Source: Tulasnella sp. 424 (Eukaryota; Basidiomycota; Agaricomycetes; Cantharellales; Tulasnellaceae). Taken from it: a stretch of DNA of 64,000 nucleotides. The translations under genes and the position numbers were made by a program. Shown here piece after piece: positions 10,894-22,499 of this stretch (within the stretch, counting starts at the first letter, position 1; every line of letters starts with the position of its first letter). The stretch covers positions 1 to 64,000 of the forward strand of contig WSUB01000121.1 of the NCBI GenBank assembly GCA_019633425.1. The letters run 5' to 3'. The notes beneath the pieces are model-generated. The model was given only the letters and a program-made list of their open reading frames with translations. It had not been told where the DNA came from and did no database searches.

Positions 10894-12425
10894 ATGCCCC
10901 CTCGTAAGCGTGCATCCGATAACATCGACAACGACGGCAGCAAGCGAAAGTGAGCACTAGATCCTCTCCAATTCGTTCGGTGACTGGTTTGACTGACAAG
11001 GGTCCCGCGCCAGGCGCCCTGCAACCAATAAGGCTACGGCCGTTACTGAACCCACCGTCGTCGCTCCAGCTGTCGTCGCCCAACCGGTCGAGCAAGCGGT
11101 CAACTTCGCCGCTGCCGATACCGGCTCGAACATGACCGCGATCCACGCCGTCGTCACTCCAGCTGTCGTCACACAAGCGGACGAGCAAGCCGCCAACTTA
11201 GCCACTACCGGTAATACCTCGAACACGGCCGCGATCTCCACCGTCGTCGCTCCAGCCGTCATCGCTCAACCGGTCGTCGTACCAGCCGTCATCCCTCAAC
11301 CGGTCGATCAAGCGGTCAACTTCGCCACTTCCGGGGTTACCTTGAACACGGCCGCAATTTCCGTCGCCTCTGCCCTTCCAATCCCCGTTCCTGACGCCGG
11401 CCTTGTTAGCGCTGCCCCGGTCGTGGCTGCTCAGGCCGTCGAAGCTCCTACCAACAGGCAAGTCACGGGATCTGCCATGGTCCGAGATCCTGCCCGCGCT
11501 CCTGGCGACACCAACCCCGGAGACCAGGCGAACGGAAATAAGCCTGACGATCTCGCGATTGTACCTGGAGTTGCGGATATCAATCCGGTAACGGTGGAGT
11601 GAGTCTGGTGCGACTCGCGTATGAAGATCATTTGCTGAGACAGAAATTTCAGGCGAATCAAGAAGATCCTTAATTTTAAGAACGACGAGAAGAATGTTTA
11701 TGCTGTGAAGAACGTTCCCGTTTCGGCCATATGGTCCCGTGCTGGGAGCTTTATCGTCGACTCCGTCCACCAAAAGGCGGTTATGGTTTGGATCGTGGGT
11801 AGAGTCGACTTCAAAAACATCAGCAACGCGGGCCGGCTCGTCGCGGTCAACATCAAGCCTCTGGACGACGCCGACGTCGATGCAGCCAATCTGCTCATGC
11901 GTCGATATTCTCAACCCCAGCTAAGTGCGTCGGAGTTGCCTCGTTTTGTAGTCGGCCGTGAGGGACTGACGTTCAACTCCAGAGGCCTCTGACAGCAAGT
12001 ACAACAACATCAGGTTGTCATTCTATGTATCGCAATACGAGACTGTCGGCGCGAAGGTATCCGATGTAAGTGGTCCTTATTCTGCTGCAAGTAATTACTC
12101 TCAACTGGACACTAACGGACGATTTCCGCTGTTACAGGATCCGATCGGCGACAAGTTCTGGGATAGCACCGAGGCGTTCGAGAAGAAGATCAGGCTCCCA
12201 TTCGACAACTTGAAGATCGGCGATGTCGTTCTCGCTGAGGCATTCATGCGCAAGTACGCGATGAAGGATGGAGGACGCAAGACGGGCGGATACCGCTTGT
12301 CCTTCGACCTTTCAGCGATACGTCTTATTCATGCTGTGTCACTTAAGGAGCATGAAGACTTCGTCGCCGAGAAGAACGCAGCAAGCGTCGCTCAAGCCAC
12401 TCAAGGTGACGACATTAAACTCTAA
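10894..12425 (+). CDS. Unrecognised nuclear-type protein, tandem paralogue
   Basis: Five exons (10894-10949, 11014-11598, 11653-11924, 11983-12065, 12138-12425) splice in frame to 427 residues. The N-terminus MPPRKRASDN, then KRKRPATNKA across the first junction, resembles a bipartite nuclear localisation signal. Residues of about 30-190 form a low-complexity Ala/Val/Thr/Pro stretch with repeated PAVV units. The C-terminal half (from VERIKKILNF on) is ordered and shares motifs and the phase-0 intron with the gene at 9208. The two genes lie head to tail about 480 bp apart and probably arose by tandem duplication, with this copy gaining the disordered N-terminus. No family name is known to me. 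Confidence 0.7.
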
Positions 12426-12716
12426 GTGTCCGTTATCGCAGAAGTTCGGACAGATTCACCTGTGTTTTCATTTTGGTTCCAACTTTGCTTCGATCCCTGT
12501 ACCTTTGCCCTTCGTTCTAGTACGTGGATTTATTTGTAGTAAACAGTCCGTAACACTATACACGACAATATAAGTGTCGATTTCTTGGAGAGCGTGGCCA
12601 TATTGGAGAATGCGAACCGTGGAGGACAGGCTTTGGGCCTTCCGCGAATGCGGCCATATCGATTATATCATAAATGCCGTAAATATTGTACGGAATGGTC
12701 CGGAACCATCTATTTA
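12426..12716. other. Intergenic, left flank of the transposon
   Basis: No gene was seen. The segment includes the 3' flank of the preceding gene and a partly self-complementary stretch around 12.66-12.71 kb (CGGAATGGTCCGGAACC). Confidence 0.35.
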
Positions 12717-13781
12717 CAGCTGTTTTCAAAAAGCTAGTCCAAACAAACAAACCGCACCAAATTCTCCCCTCCCCAGCACGAAAAAAATGTTTACCTCCTT
12801 CCAGCCCACCGATCGGCGAGAAACAAAATGAAACGTGACGGTAAATTTTTGAAAAAAATTCCTATTGTACTAGGAACGTTATAACACTTGATTTGGAAGC
12901 GGACTGCCAAGACGGGCTCGTGTGTTGACACGCAAGAGTAAAGCAGACGTAATGCTCAGGCTCCGGACGCCAGTACAGAGTCTATAGTAATCTATCTCTG
13001 AGACACTACCCTTGATCTCGCCGTTGGGAGGCATTTTTATCGTTTAAAAGGCCGAGTTTCCCAGCAACCACGCAAAGTGCTCCCACTCGCTGTTCCCTCT
13101 ACATAACTGCGTCCCCACAACAATGGGTGCGCCACTTGATGAAAAAACAAAACGGAACATCATTCACATGTCTCATCTGATCTCACCCGAAAAAATCTCG
13201 TTGCTTCTCAAGGTCTCCATAAACGGGGCGAAGGTGAAAGGCGAAAATGGCGCTAGAACAAAGGGGTCGCGAAAACAGACTCGTTTTCGCTACCTTTCAC
13301 GCTACGTTTTCAATGAGGCGAAAACGGCATCCCGCTTTCGCCGCACCTTCCGTCAATTGAAAGGCTGGCGAAAGTTGCCATAATAGCACCGTTTCCGCAA
13401 GCGTTTTCGCGAGCGAAAATTGTGACATACTCCCGGTGTTGGTTTCTGCATCCATTCTCATCAACCCATCCCAGACAAACAACCATCAGTAGATTTAGCA
13501 GTACAAAAAGCCGAAAAAAATGTCTTGATGCTCCTTCATTCCTCAGTTCTACACAGAGGACTGCATTACACCTGGTGAGAAGGCATGCATGGCCACCAAT
13601 GTTTTAAAGACGCGATTGTATGAATCAAATCGAACCTAATTTTTTTAGAAAATTTAAGAGCTCGTTCCAGTTTGTTCCTCGTCAATCGGTGGGGTGGAAG
13701 GGGGTGAACATTTTTTTGTCCTTGGGAGGGGAGAAATTTGGTGCGCTTTGTTTGTTTGGACTAGCTTTTTGAAAACAGCTG
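12717..13781. mobile_element. TA-flanked TIR transposon, decayed (Tc1/mariner-like)
   Basis: The two ends are inverted repeats of roughly 100 bp. Left, 12717 onward, reads CAGCTGTTTTCAAAAAGC; right, ending at 13781, is its near-perfect reverse complement. Each end is directly flanked by the dinucleotide TA (12715-12716 and 13782-13783), the target-site duplication of Tc1/mariner/pogo elements. The 1,065-bp body keeps only a short transposase start at 13123, so this is a non-autonomous or internally deleted copy. Confidence 0.8.
13123..13383 (+). pseudogene. Transposase N-terminus remnant inside the TIR element
   Basis: The frame begins MGAPLDEKTKRNIIHMSHL and continues to LLLKVS. This resembles the helix-turn-helix start of Tc1-like transposases, in which a short basic N-terminus leads into a DNA-binding HTH. 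After that the translation becomes Arg/Lys-rich and repetitive and matches nothing. The DNA there is packed with GCGAAAA / TTTTCGC motifs in both orientations. No DDE catalytic domain follows before the right inverted repeat, so the gene is truncated, perhaps by a nested insertion. Confidence 0.5.
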
Positions 13782-13783
13782 TA

Positions 13784-14182
13784 TGCCGAGGTTGCTATCT
13801 CCGCAATTATCTACAACGACGCCGGGATTTCTCTGAACCCTGACGGCCACGTGTCGACGCCAGCTTTGCATCTTCCGAGAGACGAGAGCGGTGTGAGAGA
13901 GTCTTTCCCTTTATCAGCAACCCTTCAATGTTCGCGTCACTCGAGGTTCGGCAAGCGGGGTTAATCGGCAATACCGGACATTTATACTCATTTTTTTTTT
14001 TAACCTCCCCCCGATTTTTGCACTATTTGGAGCTAATGAGGGGGCCATCTATAGAATATCTATGCGAGCTTGAGTGTATTGTAAAGCCATTTGTAGTGGG
14101 GGTGATGGGAAGGTGGCATGGTCGAGGGGCGAGACGCGCGCGCGCGAAGTGAATTCAACCGCGGATGATCCGTCTACCGTAC
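13784..14182. other. Intergenic, no complete gene
   Basis: A short plus-strand stretch at 13.79-13.93 kb could be coding debris (it reads AIIYNDAGISLNPDG). It has no start, and I do not recognise it. The remainder up to the duplication border at about 14,183 shows nothing. Confidence 0.3.
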
Positions 14183-14282
14183 TGAGGGTGATGACGATGG
14201 GGATGACAATGAACATGGCGGGGTTGAGGAAATGCTAGACAACAACATATTGGAGGAGATGGCGAATGTACCGTTTCTTTGA
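14183..14282 (+). pseudogene. Lipin (phosphatidate phosphatase) C-terminal tail fragment
   Basis: The plus frame reads an acidic run, EGDDDGDDNEHGG, then NNILEEMANVPFL and a stop. The tail is the same as the one that closes the lipin pseudogene at 28.6-30.0 kb. Here only the last 32 codons were carried into the duplicated block. The frame is open, whereas the right copy has lost two bases at the same place. It cannot be a gene on its own. Confidence 0.7.
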
Positions 14283-14856
14283 AAGGCTTTTTTCGGTTGT
14301 GGTGGTGGAGAGGTGTGGAGGGTCGCTTCGTTTTGTAAATTGCATTTCATTCCCTCTCTTTTTATCTCTGGTACTAGCATATTATTTGCACGCATCGACG
14401 TACTATGTATCGTATACTCATATATATTTTATGAACAAGCCCTTTTACGGCGCCGTGTGCAGACCACAAAAGCAAACAAGGAGATCGTGGGCTGAGAGAG
14501 AACAAGCACCCTGGAACAACGAGATGGTATAAAACTGACAACCAGTCCCTAGTATACGTGTTTCAAGTCTACATTTGCCTGCTGAGGGCACGTCCAAAAC
14601 CAATGGTCCGTCAGAGCTCCCCAATCCAGGTCAGAACGCGCCCGATGCGTAACGTACGAGGAATCCATTAAAGCTTAGAGCACATGCGATACATCGAATA
14701 TGGAAAGCCTCCCGCGAGATGCGACGACAAGGGTTCCATTAGAAAGAAGTATTGTCGGATTGTTGTCGACCCAGTACTGAGCGGGAAGCCAGAACAAGCA
14801 AGAAGAGGATAGTTTGACCCAGTGATCGTGAATGTTTGGAATATCGCATGTGGGTC
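14283..14856. other. Duplicated intergenic spacer between lipin tail and NLR
   Basis: The stretch is similar to 29,990-30,530. No open frame with support was found. It holds the 3' flank of the minus-strand NLR. Confidence 0.5.
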
Positions 14857-17800
14857 TCAGGGGGGCCCCCGGATCTGGAGGAAGAGATAATCAGCGGTGA
14901 GAAAGCAATGTTTGGTATCATGGCGTACACTGAACGTACCGGGATGTGAAATGGGAACGAACGAGATGATGGAGCCGTTACCTGTCACTGGATGGCCCAA
15001 GGGCGTCCCTGTCTGAGCATCCCACAACCGAATCGTGCGGTCATCGGATCCGGATGCCAGAACCCTGCCATCTGGCGAGAACGCAACGGAGCAAACCCGG
15101 TCAGTGTGGTCTGTGAGTGGCGTGCCTAGAGGCGTCCCGGTGCGAGCATTCCACAATCGAATCGTGCGGTCATCGGATCCGGATGCCAGAACCTTGCCAT
15201 CTGGCGAGAACGCAACGGAGCAAACCCGGTCAGTGTGGTCTGTGAGTGGCTGGCCCAGAGGTGTTCCGGTGCGAGCATCCCACAATCGAATCGTGCCGTC
15301 ATCGGATCCGGATGCCAGAACCTTGCCATCTGGCGAGAACACAGCGGAGCAAACCCGGTCATTGTGGTCTGTGAGCGGCTGCCCCAGAGGCATCCCGGTC
15401 TGAGCATCGCACAATCGAATCGTGCCGTTCAAGGATCCGGATGCCAGAACCTTGCCATCTGGCGAGAATGCAACAGAGGAAACCCAGCCATTGTGGCCTC
15501 TGAGTGGCGAGCCCAAAGGCGTCCCTGTCTGAGCATCCCACAATCGAATCGTGCCGTCATCGGATCCGGATGCCAGAGCCTTGCCATCTGGCGAGAACGC
15601 AACAGAGGAAACCCGGTCATTGTGGTCTGTGAGTGGCGAGCCCAAAGGCGTGCCGGTGCGAGCATCCAACAATCGAATCGTGCCGTCATCGGATCCGGAT
15701 GCCAAAATCTTGCCATCTGGCGAGAACACAACGGAGCAAACCCGGTCATTGTGGTCTGTGAGTGGCTGGCCCAGAGGCGTCCCGGTGCGAGCATCCCACA
15801 ATCGAATCGTGCCGTTCAAGGATCCGGATGCCAGAACCTTGCCATCTGGCGAGAATGCAACGGAGCAAACCCGGTCATTGTGGTCTGTGAGTGGCTGGCC
15901 CAGAGGCATCCCGTTCTGAGCATCCCACAATCGAATCGTGCCATTCAAGGATCCGGATGCCAGAACCTTGCCATCTGGCGAGAACGCAACGGAGCGAATC
16001 CGGCCATTGTGGCCTGTGAGTGGCCGGCCTAAAGGCGTGCCGGTGCGAGCATCCCACAATCGAATCGTGCCGTCATCGGATCCGGATGCCAGAACCTTGC
16101 CATCTGGCGAGAACACAACGGAGCAAACCCGGCCATTGTAGCCTGTGAGTGGCTGGCCCAGAGGCATCCCGGTCTGGGCGTCCCACAGTTGAATCGTGCC
16201 GTAATCGAATACGGATGCCAGAACCTTGCCATCTGGCGAGAATGCAACGGAGCTAACCAAGCGATTGTGGCCCGTGAGTGGCTGGCCCAGAGGCGTTCCG
16301 GTCTGAGCATCCCACAATCGAACCGTGCCGTTCAAGGATCCGGATGCCAGAACCATGCCATCTGGCGAGAACGCAGCGGAGCAAACCCGGTCATTGTGGT
16401 CTGTGAGTGGCTGGCCCAGAGACGTTCCGGTGCGAGCATCCCACAATCGAATCGTGCCGTCATCGGATCCGGATGCCAGAACCTTGCCATCTGGCGAGAA
16501 CACAACGGAGCAAACCCGGTCATTGTGGTCTGTGAGCGGCTGCCCCAGAGGCATCCCGGTCTGAGCATCCCACAATCGAATCGTCCCGTCATCGGATCCG
16601 GATACCAGAACCTTGCCATTTGGCGAGAATGCAACAGAGCAAACCCAGCCATTGTGGCCTGTGAGTGGCGGGCCCAAAGGTGTCCCCGCCCGAGCATCCC
16701 ACAGTCGAATCGTGCGGTCATCGGATCCGGATGCCAGAGTCTTGCCATCTGGCGAGAACGCAACAGAGGAAACCCGGTCATGGTGGTCTGTGAGCGGCGG
16801 CCCCAAAAGCGTCCCGGTGCGAGCATCCCACAATCGAATCGTGCAGTCATCGGATCCGGATGCCAGAACCCTGCCATCTGGCGAGAACGCAACGGAGCGA
16901 ACCCAGTCAGTGTGGCCTGTGAGTGGCTGGCCCAGCGACGTCCCGGTCTGAGCATCCCACAATCGAGTCATACCGTCATCGGATCCGGATGCCAGAACCT
17001 TGCCATCTGGCGAGAACACGACGGAGCAAACCCGGTCATTGTGGTCTGTGAGTGGCGGGCCCAAAAGCGTCCCGGTGTGAGCATCCCACAATCGAATCGT
17101 GCGGTCATCGGATCCGGATGCCAGAACCTTGCCATCTGGCGAGAACGCGACGGAGTAAACCCAGCCAGTGTGGCCTGTGAGTGGCTGGCCCAAAGGCGTC
17201 CCGGTCTGAGCATCCCACAATCGCATAGTGCCGTCATCGGATCCGGATGCCAAAACCGCACCATCCGGCGAAAGTGCAATCGTCCGCACCTCAGCACCAA
17301 CTTCTCTGGTCCACAGGTTAGCTGGCCATGTTAAAGGCTGGACACCACGTAGAGTCCGAATTTTGGCGTGCCTTCCATAGCACTCCCATAGCTGCGTCTT
17401 CTGGGGACAGTGGGTAAGCGCCGAAGCATAAATGTGCAGTGCTCCAAACGAAATTGGCTCTGAAAATGCAGCGACGAACCGCTGGGCATCGTTCCACAAT
17501 GTGGCCAGCGGCTTGCAATCATAAATCTCCGTGCTTTGGGATTGCTATGACCGTGGATTCAGCACACCGAGTGGAACTTAGAAATACAATCCACTGGCAG
17601 GCTTACCGAGACCCATGCGTAGACACGTTTTGCGATAACCACCGCCTCAGTAGTAGCTCCAATCAGACTCATCACTTCGAGCCAGTACAGGAGCTTTTCC
17701 TTGCTGAACGTTTCGAAATCCGCCCGTTGGCCATTGGGACCTTTTGTGACCACCCTCGACCACTCCGCCCCTTCGATCAGATGAATGGACCAAGCTCGAC

Positions 17801-20800
17801 TGCAGTAACGAATGGCTGTCGACACCTCACGTTCTATAACATCCTGAACCTCCGAGTTCGGCTTCGAGAGGTCCGACAGGTTGCAAATATTCTCCTTCAG
17901 ATATCGAACCATTATGCCAAGGTACAGGCTTGCGAGTCGTCCATGGTGATGATGTACATCGATGTAGTAGACCCGTTCCTTGCATCGTTGCTCATCAACA
18001 AGAAGGTCGCGGATAGAAGTGTGCATGAGGTACATAGATTGGGTGGATGAGGTGGGAATGAGGAGGAGGGAATTGAGGTCCACAAGAATGTCCTGGCGTA
18101 GATACTGGATGACACCCTCATGATCAACCCCCTGGAAGATGCTGTTGTCACCATAGAGTGCAGCGACGACGTCGAGGGAGACAGGATACGGCGCTACCAC
18201 CAGGGTTCCCAGTATAGAGCGTAGAAGCTCTTGCCTCGCTGGGTCTCGCCTGACGGTATTGAACGCCTTTGAAAGGATTTGTTGGTACAAGTCATCGAGT
18301 CCATCCCATGTCGATGGTCGCGTGAGCAAATCGCGTAGTCGATTTACGGGTGACCCGTCCCCAATGTACGTGATTACGGTTTGGGCCCATTGAAATAAGC
18401 CTTGAGACATCCCCACCAAGCTCCTGATGTCACTGACTGCGGGCCAGTGTTCTGATAGGCCATGGTCTTCCCTAATCTGCATGCAACGACGCCCGATGAA
18501 CCGCGCAAGGTCATTCTCCACATGGACTGACGAGTCTAAATCTTCTACCTGCCACTTCCTTGGTTCAAGCGCACGAAGCAGTGGGGCCTCCGGACGACAG
18601 GTAAGAAGGAACTTGACGTTGACGGGGAATGATGAAGAGTGTCGATCGATGAGCTTGACGAAATCCACCGCATCTTTGGAGTTTTGGGATTCATCAAGAG
18701 CATCAACGATGAAGAGGATAGTGCGAGACTGATGTGCGAGCTTTGAAAGGGGCACAACAATCAGGGTCTCGAACTGGACGTCGAGTCGTTGGTCCGCAAT
18801 GTCCTCGTTCTCCTGAACGCTTCCAAGGACGGCGTTCCTGACCTCCGGGATCAAGCTGCTCCCAAGTTGCCTTGCAAGAGCGCAGACGATGCGCGCGTTC
18901 AGCGTATTGTGGCCTCGACGGAAGTGAAAGATGGCACAGGAAGCTCGGTGTTCCCAATTGTGAGCTACTGTGGACGCGATAGTGGATTTGCCTCGCCCAG
19001 CCATCCCACGGATCCATAGCACCCGTTCGGGGGTGGCTGTATCCCGTATCCAATTGTCAATCCGCTCTAATATCTCCACCCTGGTTCCCGGCAAGCAGAT
19101 GGCATCGTCAATTGCATTTCCCTGCGCTCCGTAATGTCCCCCTCCCAGGTTGTTAAGCAGGCGACGGGTTTGTTCTTGAATTTCAGGGTTTTCTTGAAGA
19201 AACACGTGTCAGCTAACTAAAGCGCCGAAATCCTAGGGTACATTTCCTACCGAGTTCAGTCGTAAGACCAGTAGTGTCCAGAGTGACGAGGAACTGATAT
19301 CACCGTATGTCAGCCAAAGTCATTAGAGATGATGGTCCCTGACGGACCTGGATTTCTTCTAACACTTTCTGGACCGTTCCTCCACACCATTCTCGGCTCG
19401 CATGGTCGGACGGAGAAGCATCATTCCGGACGAGGTTGGAGGAATAGCGTTTCTTGATCTTCCTTTGTGCAACTTCGAGCTCACTATAAGTGGGTTAGAG
19501 TCCTGATATAGACCCCCTGCCAGACCGATCCCTACATACTTTTGTATTTCAATAACAGGGGCATACAGACCACCGCCTTGACGCTGTCTTGAGTGTTCCG
19601 CCAAATCTTGAAGAATATTGGCTAACCTCCACGGGTTGAAACCCAGACTGGTTGGTGGGTTTTCGCTTTTGTTCATCGCCTAAGCACGTAATTTTAGCGG
19701 TAGAATAAACGAAACCAAAACGATTGACTCCACCTCAACAATCTTCACCAAGTTTAATCCTACTTCAGCTGTGGCTCTAACGAATTTCCCAATCACTGGA
19801 ATGACCTTCGAATTCATTTGCACGCTTTTCAACGTCGTGCGAGTTGCGAGCAACAATTCTCGAGGTATTTCATCCCGTTCTACTTCCGCTTTGGGCTCGC
19901 CTGAAAGCGAGTATCTTGCGGGGACAACATTGCTGGTGAGCGAGAGGAAGTTTCCTCTGTGTTGCACGGCACCTGTAATCTAAACGGTCAATGTCAGAGT
20001 GAGTCCAGAGTTGGAAGGCGAGATGAGATATGGAGGATTACATCGGGGTCCATGCCGCAGTATTCGCCAACACCGTCGTCAGTAACAGAAGCTGGATGAA
20101 GCTTTGAGCCTGAGATAGATTCTTCGCGGATTATTTCCCCCGACAACTAGATGAGCCAGATACGAGCTTCAGTATCGGAGTCGGAAGAAATTGTCATGAA
20201 GGCTTGCCTCCCGCAGAACCTCCTGCATCGTGGGTCTTGCAGTGGGATCATCGTTCCAGCAATGGCGCATGAGTTTCCAGAGAGGATCATGAGCTGGGAG
20301 GTACGGGTGGTCCTTTGGAATAGGTGGTTCGTCTTGCATCACGCGACGGAGAATGACGTGATGGAGAAGGCCGTCAAATGGAGCCTTTCCGCTCATGACC
20401 TGGCGAAGCGTTCTGGCTCGGTAAACCCCTCCTATCCCTCAATTGCACATACTCACAGTTAAAATGAGACCGCCGAATGCATAAACGTCGGTTTCCAGAC
20501 TTGGCTTCTGCCCAGAGAAAAGCTCGCGGGCCATATACCTCACACTTCCTTTCACCGTTTCGCTGGTTGTGAACCCGCTCCGAACCTCGAGGTCCTGTAT
20601 GACTCGACTTAGGCCGAAATCGGAGAGCGCCGGACCATTTGAATCGTTGATCAGCACGTTCTCTGGCTTGATATCAGCATGGCAGATCGGGGGTTCCCGC
20701 GAATGGAGATGCTCGAGGCCGCAACCCGCTTGATAGATCTGAAGGGTACGGTGAACGACAGCCGCGAGAGACTGGGCAATTGCGAAGGCAACGTACCAGA

Positions 20801-21276
20801 CGGAGCTTGTCACTTCGTGTGAGGCCCTGATTCGCCGCCAAATAGTCATTTAAGTTTCCCTGACTGCACCAAGGGCTGATGAGCCGTGGTCGGGGTTGCG
20901 AACAGTAGCCAAGTAGAGGATGAATGTTTGGGTGCGTGGTCTGGCTCCAAACAAACGCCTCCCGTTTTAGGCGCTTGATACGGACGAGAGTTAGTATATA
21001 AGTACAGCTTAAGGTAGGGAGAATTCAACGACAGACCAAGTCTGGTTTCCATTGTAACGCCTCCTGTTTGGTTTGTCTATCTCTCGGGATGGGAGTCCTG
21101 AACTCCTTCAGAGCCACTTCGACTCGCTTGCCTTGGGGGTTTGTCCAGAAACCGTGATAGATATCCGCATTACGAGCGGTAATCGAGGGATGTTCAGGAA
21201 CTTCCAGGGTCCCCGGGAGTTCTTCGACTAAGAACTCCACTTGTCGACCTGGTTGAACAAGCGACGTTAAGTCCAT
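14857..21276 (-). CDS. Kinase-NACHT-WD40 NLR-type STAND protein, left copy (18 WD repeats)
   Basis: About 11 exons read in one frame from ATG 21276, roughly 1,950 residues. Kinase part (21.3-20.2 kb): VEVALKEF with the ATP-binding Lys, CHADIKPENVL (HAD instead of HRD, catalytic Asp kept) and LSDFGLS. A linker exon, then a helical region (20.0-19.2 kb, VIPVIGKFVRATAEV... VQKVLEEIQ). NACHT (19.2-17.6 kb): Walker A GMAGRGKST near 19.0 kb, Walker B ILFIVDALDE near 18.7 kb. A phase-0 intron (about 17.6-17.5 kb) leads to the WD40 exon. The kinase-to-linker intron uses a GC donor here (GT in the other copy). If that donor is not used, kinase and NACHT would be separate adjacent genes, the kinase ending at 20169. 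The protein should act as an ATP-dependent sensor switch in the cytosol. A TGA removes the last 14 residues found in the right copy. Confidence 0.78.
14968..17289 (-). repeat. WD40 array, 18 tandem 129-bp units
   Basis: Eighteen consecutive 43-codon units (VxSVAFSPDGKVLASGS...IRLWDA...PLGxPLTxHxxx) account exactly for residues 71-844 of the last exon. Most units differ at only a few columns: the residue after the leading V, the SDDG/SLNG/SDDR tetrad, Q or R after LWDA, and the last three residues (TGW, NDR, NGR, HDR). Such near-identity implies frequent unequal exchange or gene conversion. The period is a multiple of three, so the opposite strand and shifted frames are also open. Those frames are artefacts. 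Confidence 0.95.
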
Positions 21277-21795
21277 CAGGGCGGCCGTTGAATCTGAGAC
21301 AAACTAGAGTCTTCCAGAGTCTCGGGTCACTTCGCTGTGATTGCGTCTTAGGTATGACATGGGGGACAGGTCAGCCAGGCCTAACAAATCGAACCACCCG
21401 GGCGCTTGTCTCCGGAATGACGAAATCTTAACAATTCGTACCTCCTGACTGGAGAAGAGATGTCAAAAATTAATGACAGGCTAATGCACACAAAAGATGG
21501 GGGGTGAAGTCAGGCGGTGGTGGAAGAGCCAGTTGCTGAAGAAACGTGTTTGTTCAGACTCACATGCCTTGCTTGTTCAGCGTTTTCGAAGCCGTCAGTT
21601 CTTCAAGAGGGACCTCAAATACCCAACTGGATCAGACAGCACTATCAGGTTCACACGTAAACCAGTGCTCCGAAGTCGGAGCACCTTCACTAACGGAAGA
21701 GCTTGTGCCGGAGCTAAAGGGCTTACATCCTATGCGCCTGAAAGCAGAACCAAACCTCTTTAGTTCCATTTGTCCCAGGGGAAAACCGCCACAGT
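21277..21795. promoter_or_regulatory. Divergent spacer between NLR and CSTF64, left copy
   Basis: The 5' flank of the minus-strand NLR is shared with the CSTF64 remnant. It is collinear with 35,959-36,912 except that it lacks the 382-bp transposon found there, so it preserves the empty insertion site (ACCTCAAA near 21,615). No gene was seen. Confidence 0.5.
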
Positions 21796-22373
21796 CTCCA
21801 CTTCTACCAGGAGCCACGTCGTTAATGTACCATACGATGTAGAGATCCTCATAGCTAAAGCCTCTTTTGTGTAGAGGATGATTGCCTCTTCAAACCAAGG
21901 AGGTGCCCCTTCCGCTCCCCCCACAGGGCCGCAGTACCGCGCCCCTCCTCCTGTCGCATCTATACCTCCACCGGCCGCTCCAGCTCCACCGCCGTAGTAC
22001 GGTGCTGTTGTAGTTCCTCCTGCCCCTCCAGTTCCTGCCGCACCAGCATATCTTGCCAACTTCCCACCACCCATCGTGCCGCGCGTCGCACCTCCTCCAG
22101 CTGCACCGACTCAACCGAGTGCGTCCGCTAACATCGCCGAGGGCCGAAAGGTGCATCTTCCTCAATTCTGTGGTTTGAGCCACACTGCTAACTTGGATGC
22201 TTCTTAGGCGGTGTTGCTCTAGATCCTCAGCTTGACGCCAGAACAGATCAACGCTCTGCCTCCCACAGAACGAGCTACAGTTAAGCAGCTGGTAAGTTCA
22301 TTGAGTTCATTGAGCACGCCAAGTCCTAACCCGGATCCACCACCAGAGAGCCCAATTTATGGGAACGATGTAG
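21796..22373 (+). pseudogene. CSTF64/Rna15 remnant, left copy
   Basis: Compared with the intact gene at 36913, the start ATG is lost (AGGAGCC in place of ATGAGCC). About 850 bp covering nearly all of the RRM and the hinge is deleted, joining GATGTAG directly to AGATCCTCATAG. What remains is the Pro/Ala-rich linker (near 21.88-22.15 kb), the C-terminal domain LSLTPEQINALPPTERAT and the end RAQ/FMGTM region before TAG at 22371. RNA binding would be impossible, so this is a pseudogene. Confidence 0.88.
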
Positions 22374-22499
22374 TCTTTCAGGTCATCCACGTTCGGTACC
22401 ATATGTGTGTTGACTGCAAAATCATTTCGTGCACGCTGCATCGCTGTTGATTCCCGAATACATCCATATATAATAAAGTCGAAAATAAAAGGGGGTTAC

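Noticed and set aside
14968..17289. Possible CRISPR-like or satellite array because of regular spacing
   Set aside because: The unit is entirely coding WD40 repeat without unique spacers, and the genome is fungal.
15035..17334. Plus-strand and alternate-frame open frames across the WD40 array
   Set aside because: The 129-bp period is a multiple of three, so any frame lacking a stop in one unit is open throughout. The only frame with domain sense is the minus-strand WD40 frame.
22232..22450. Independent small gene in the left CSTF64 region
   Set aside because: It is the C-terminal exon of the CSTF64 pseudogene read through its last intron.
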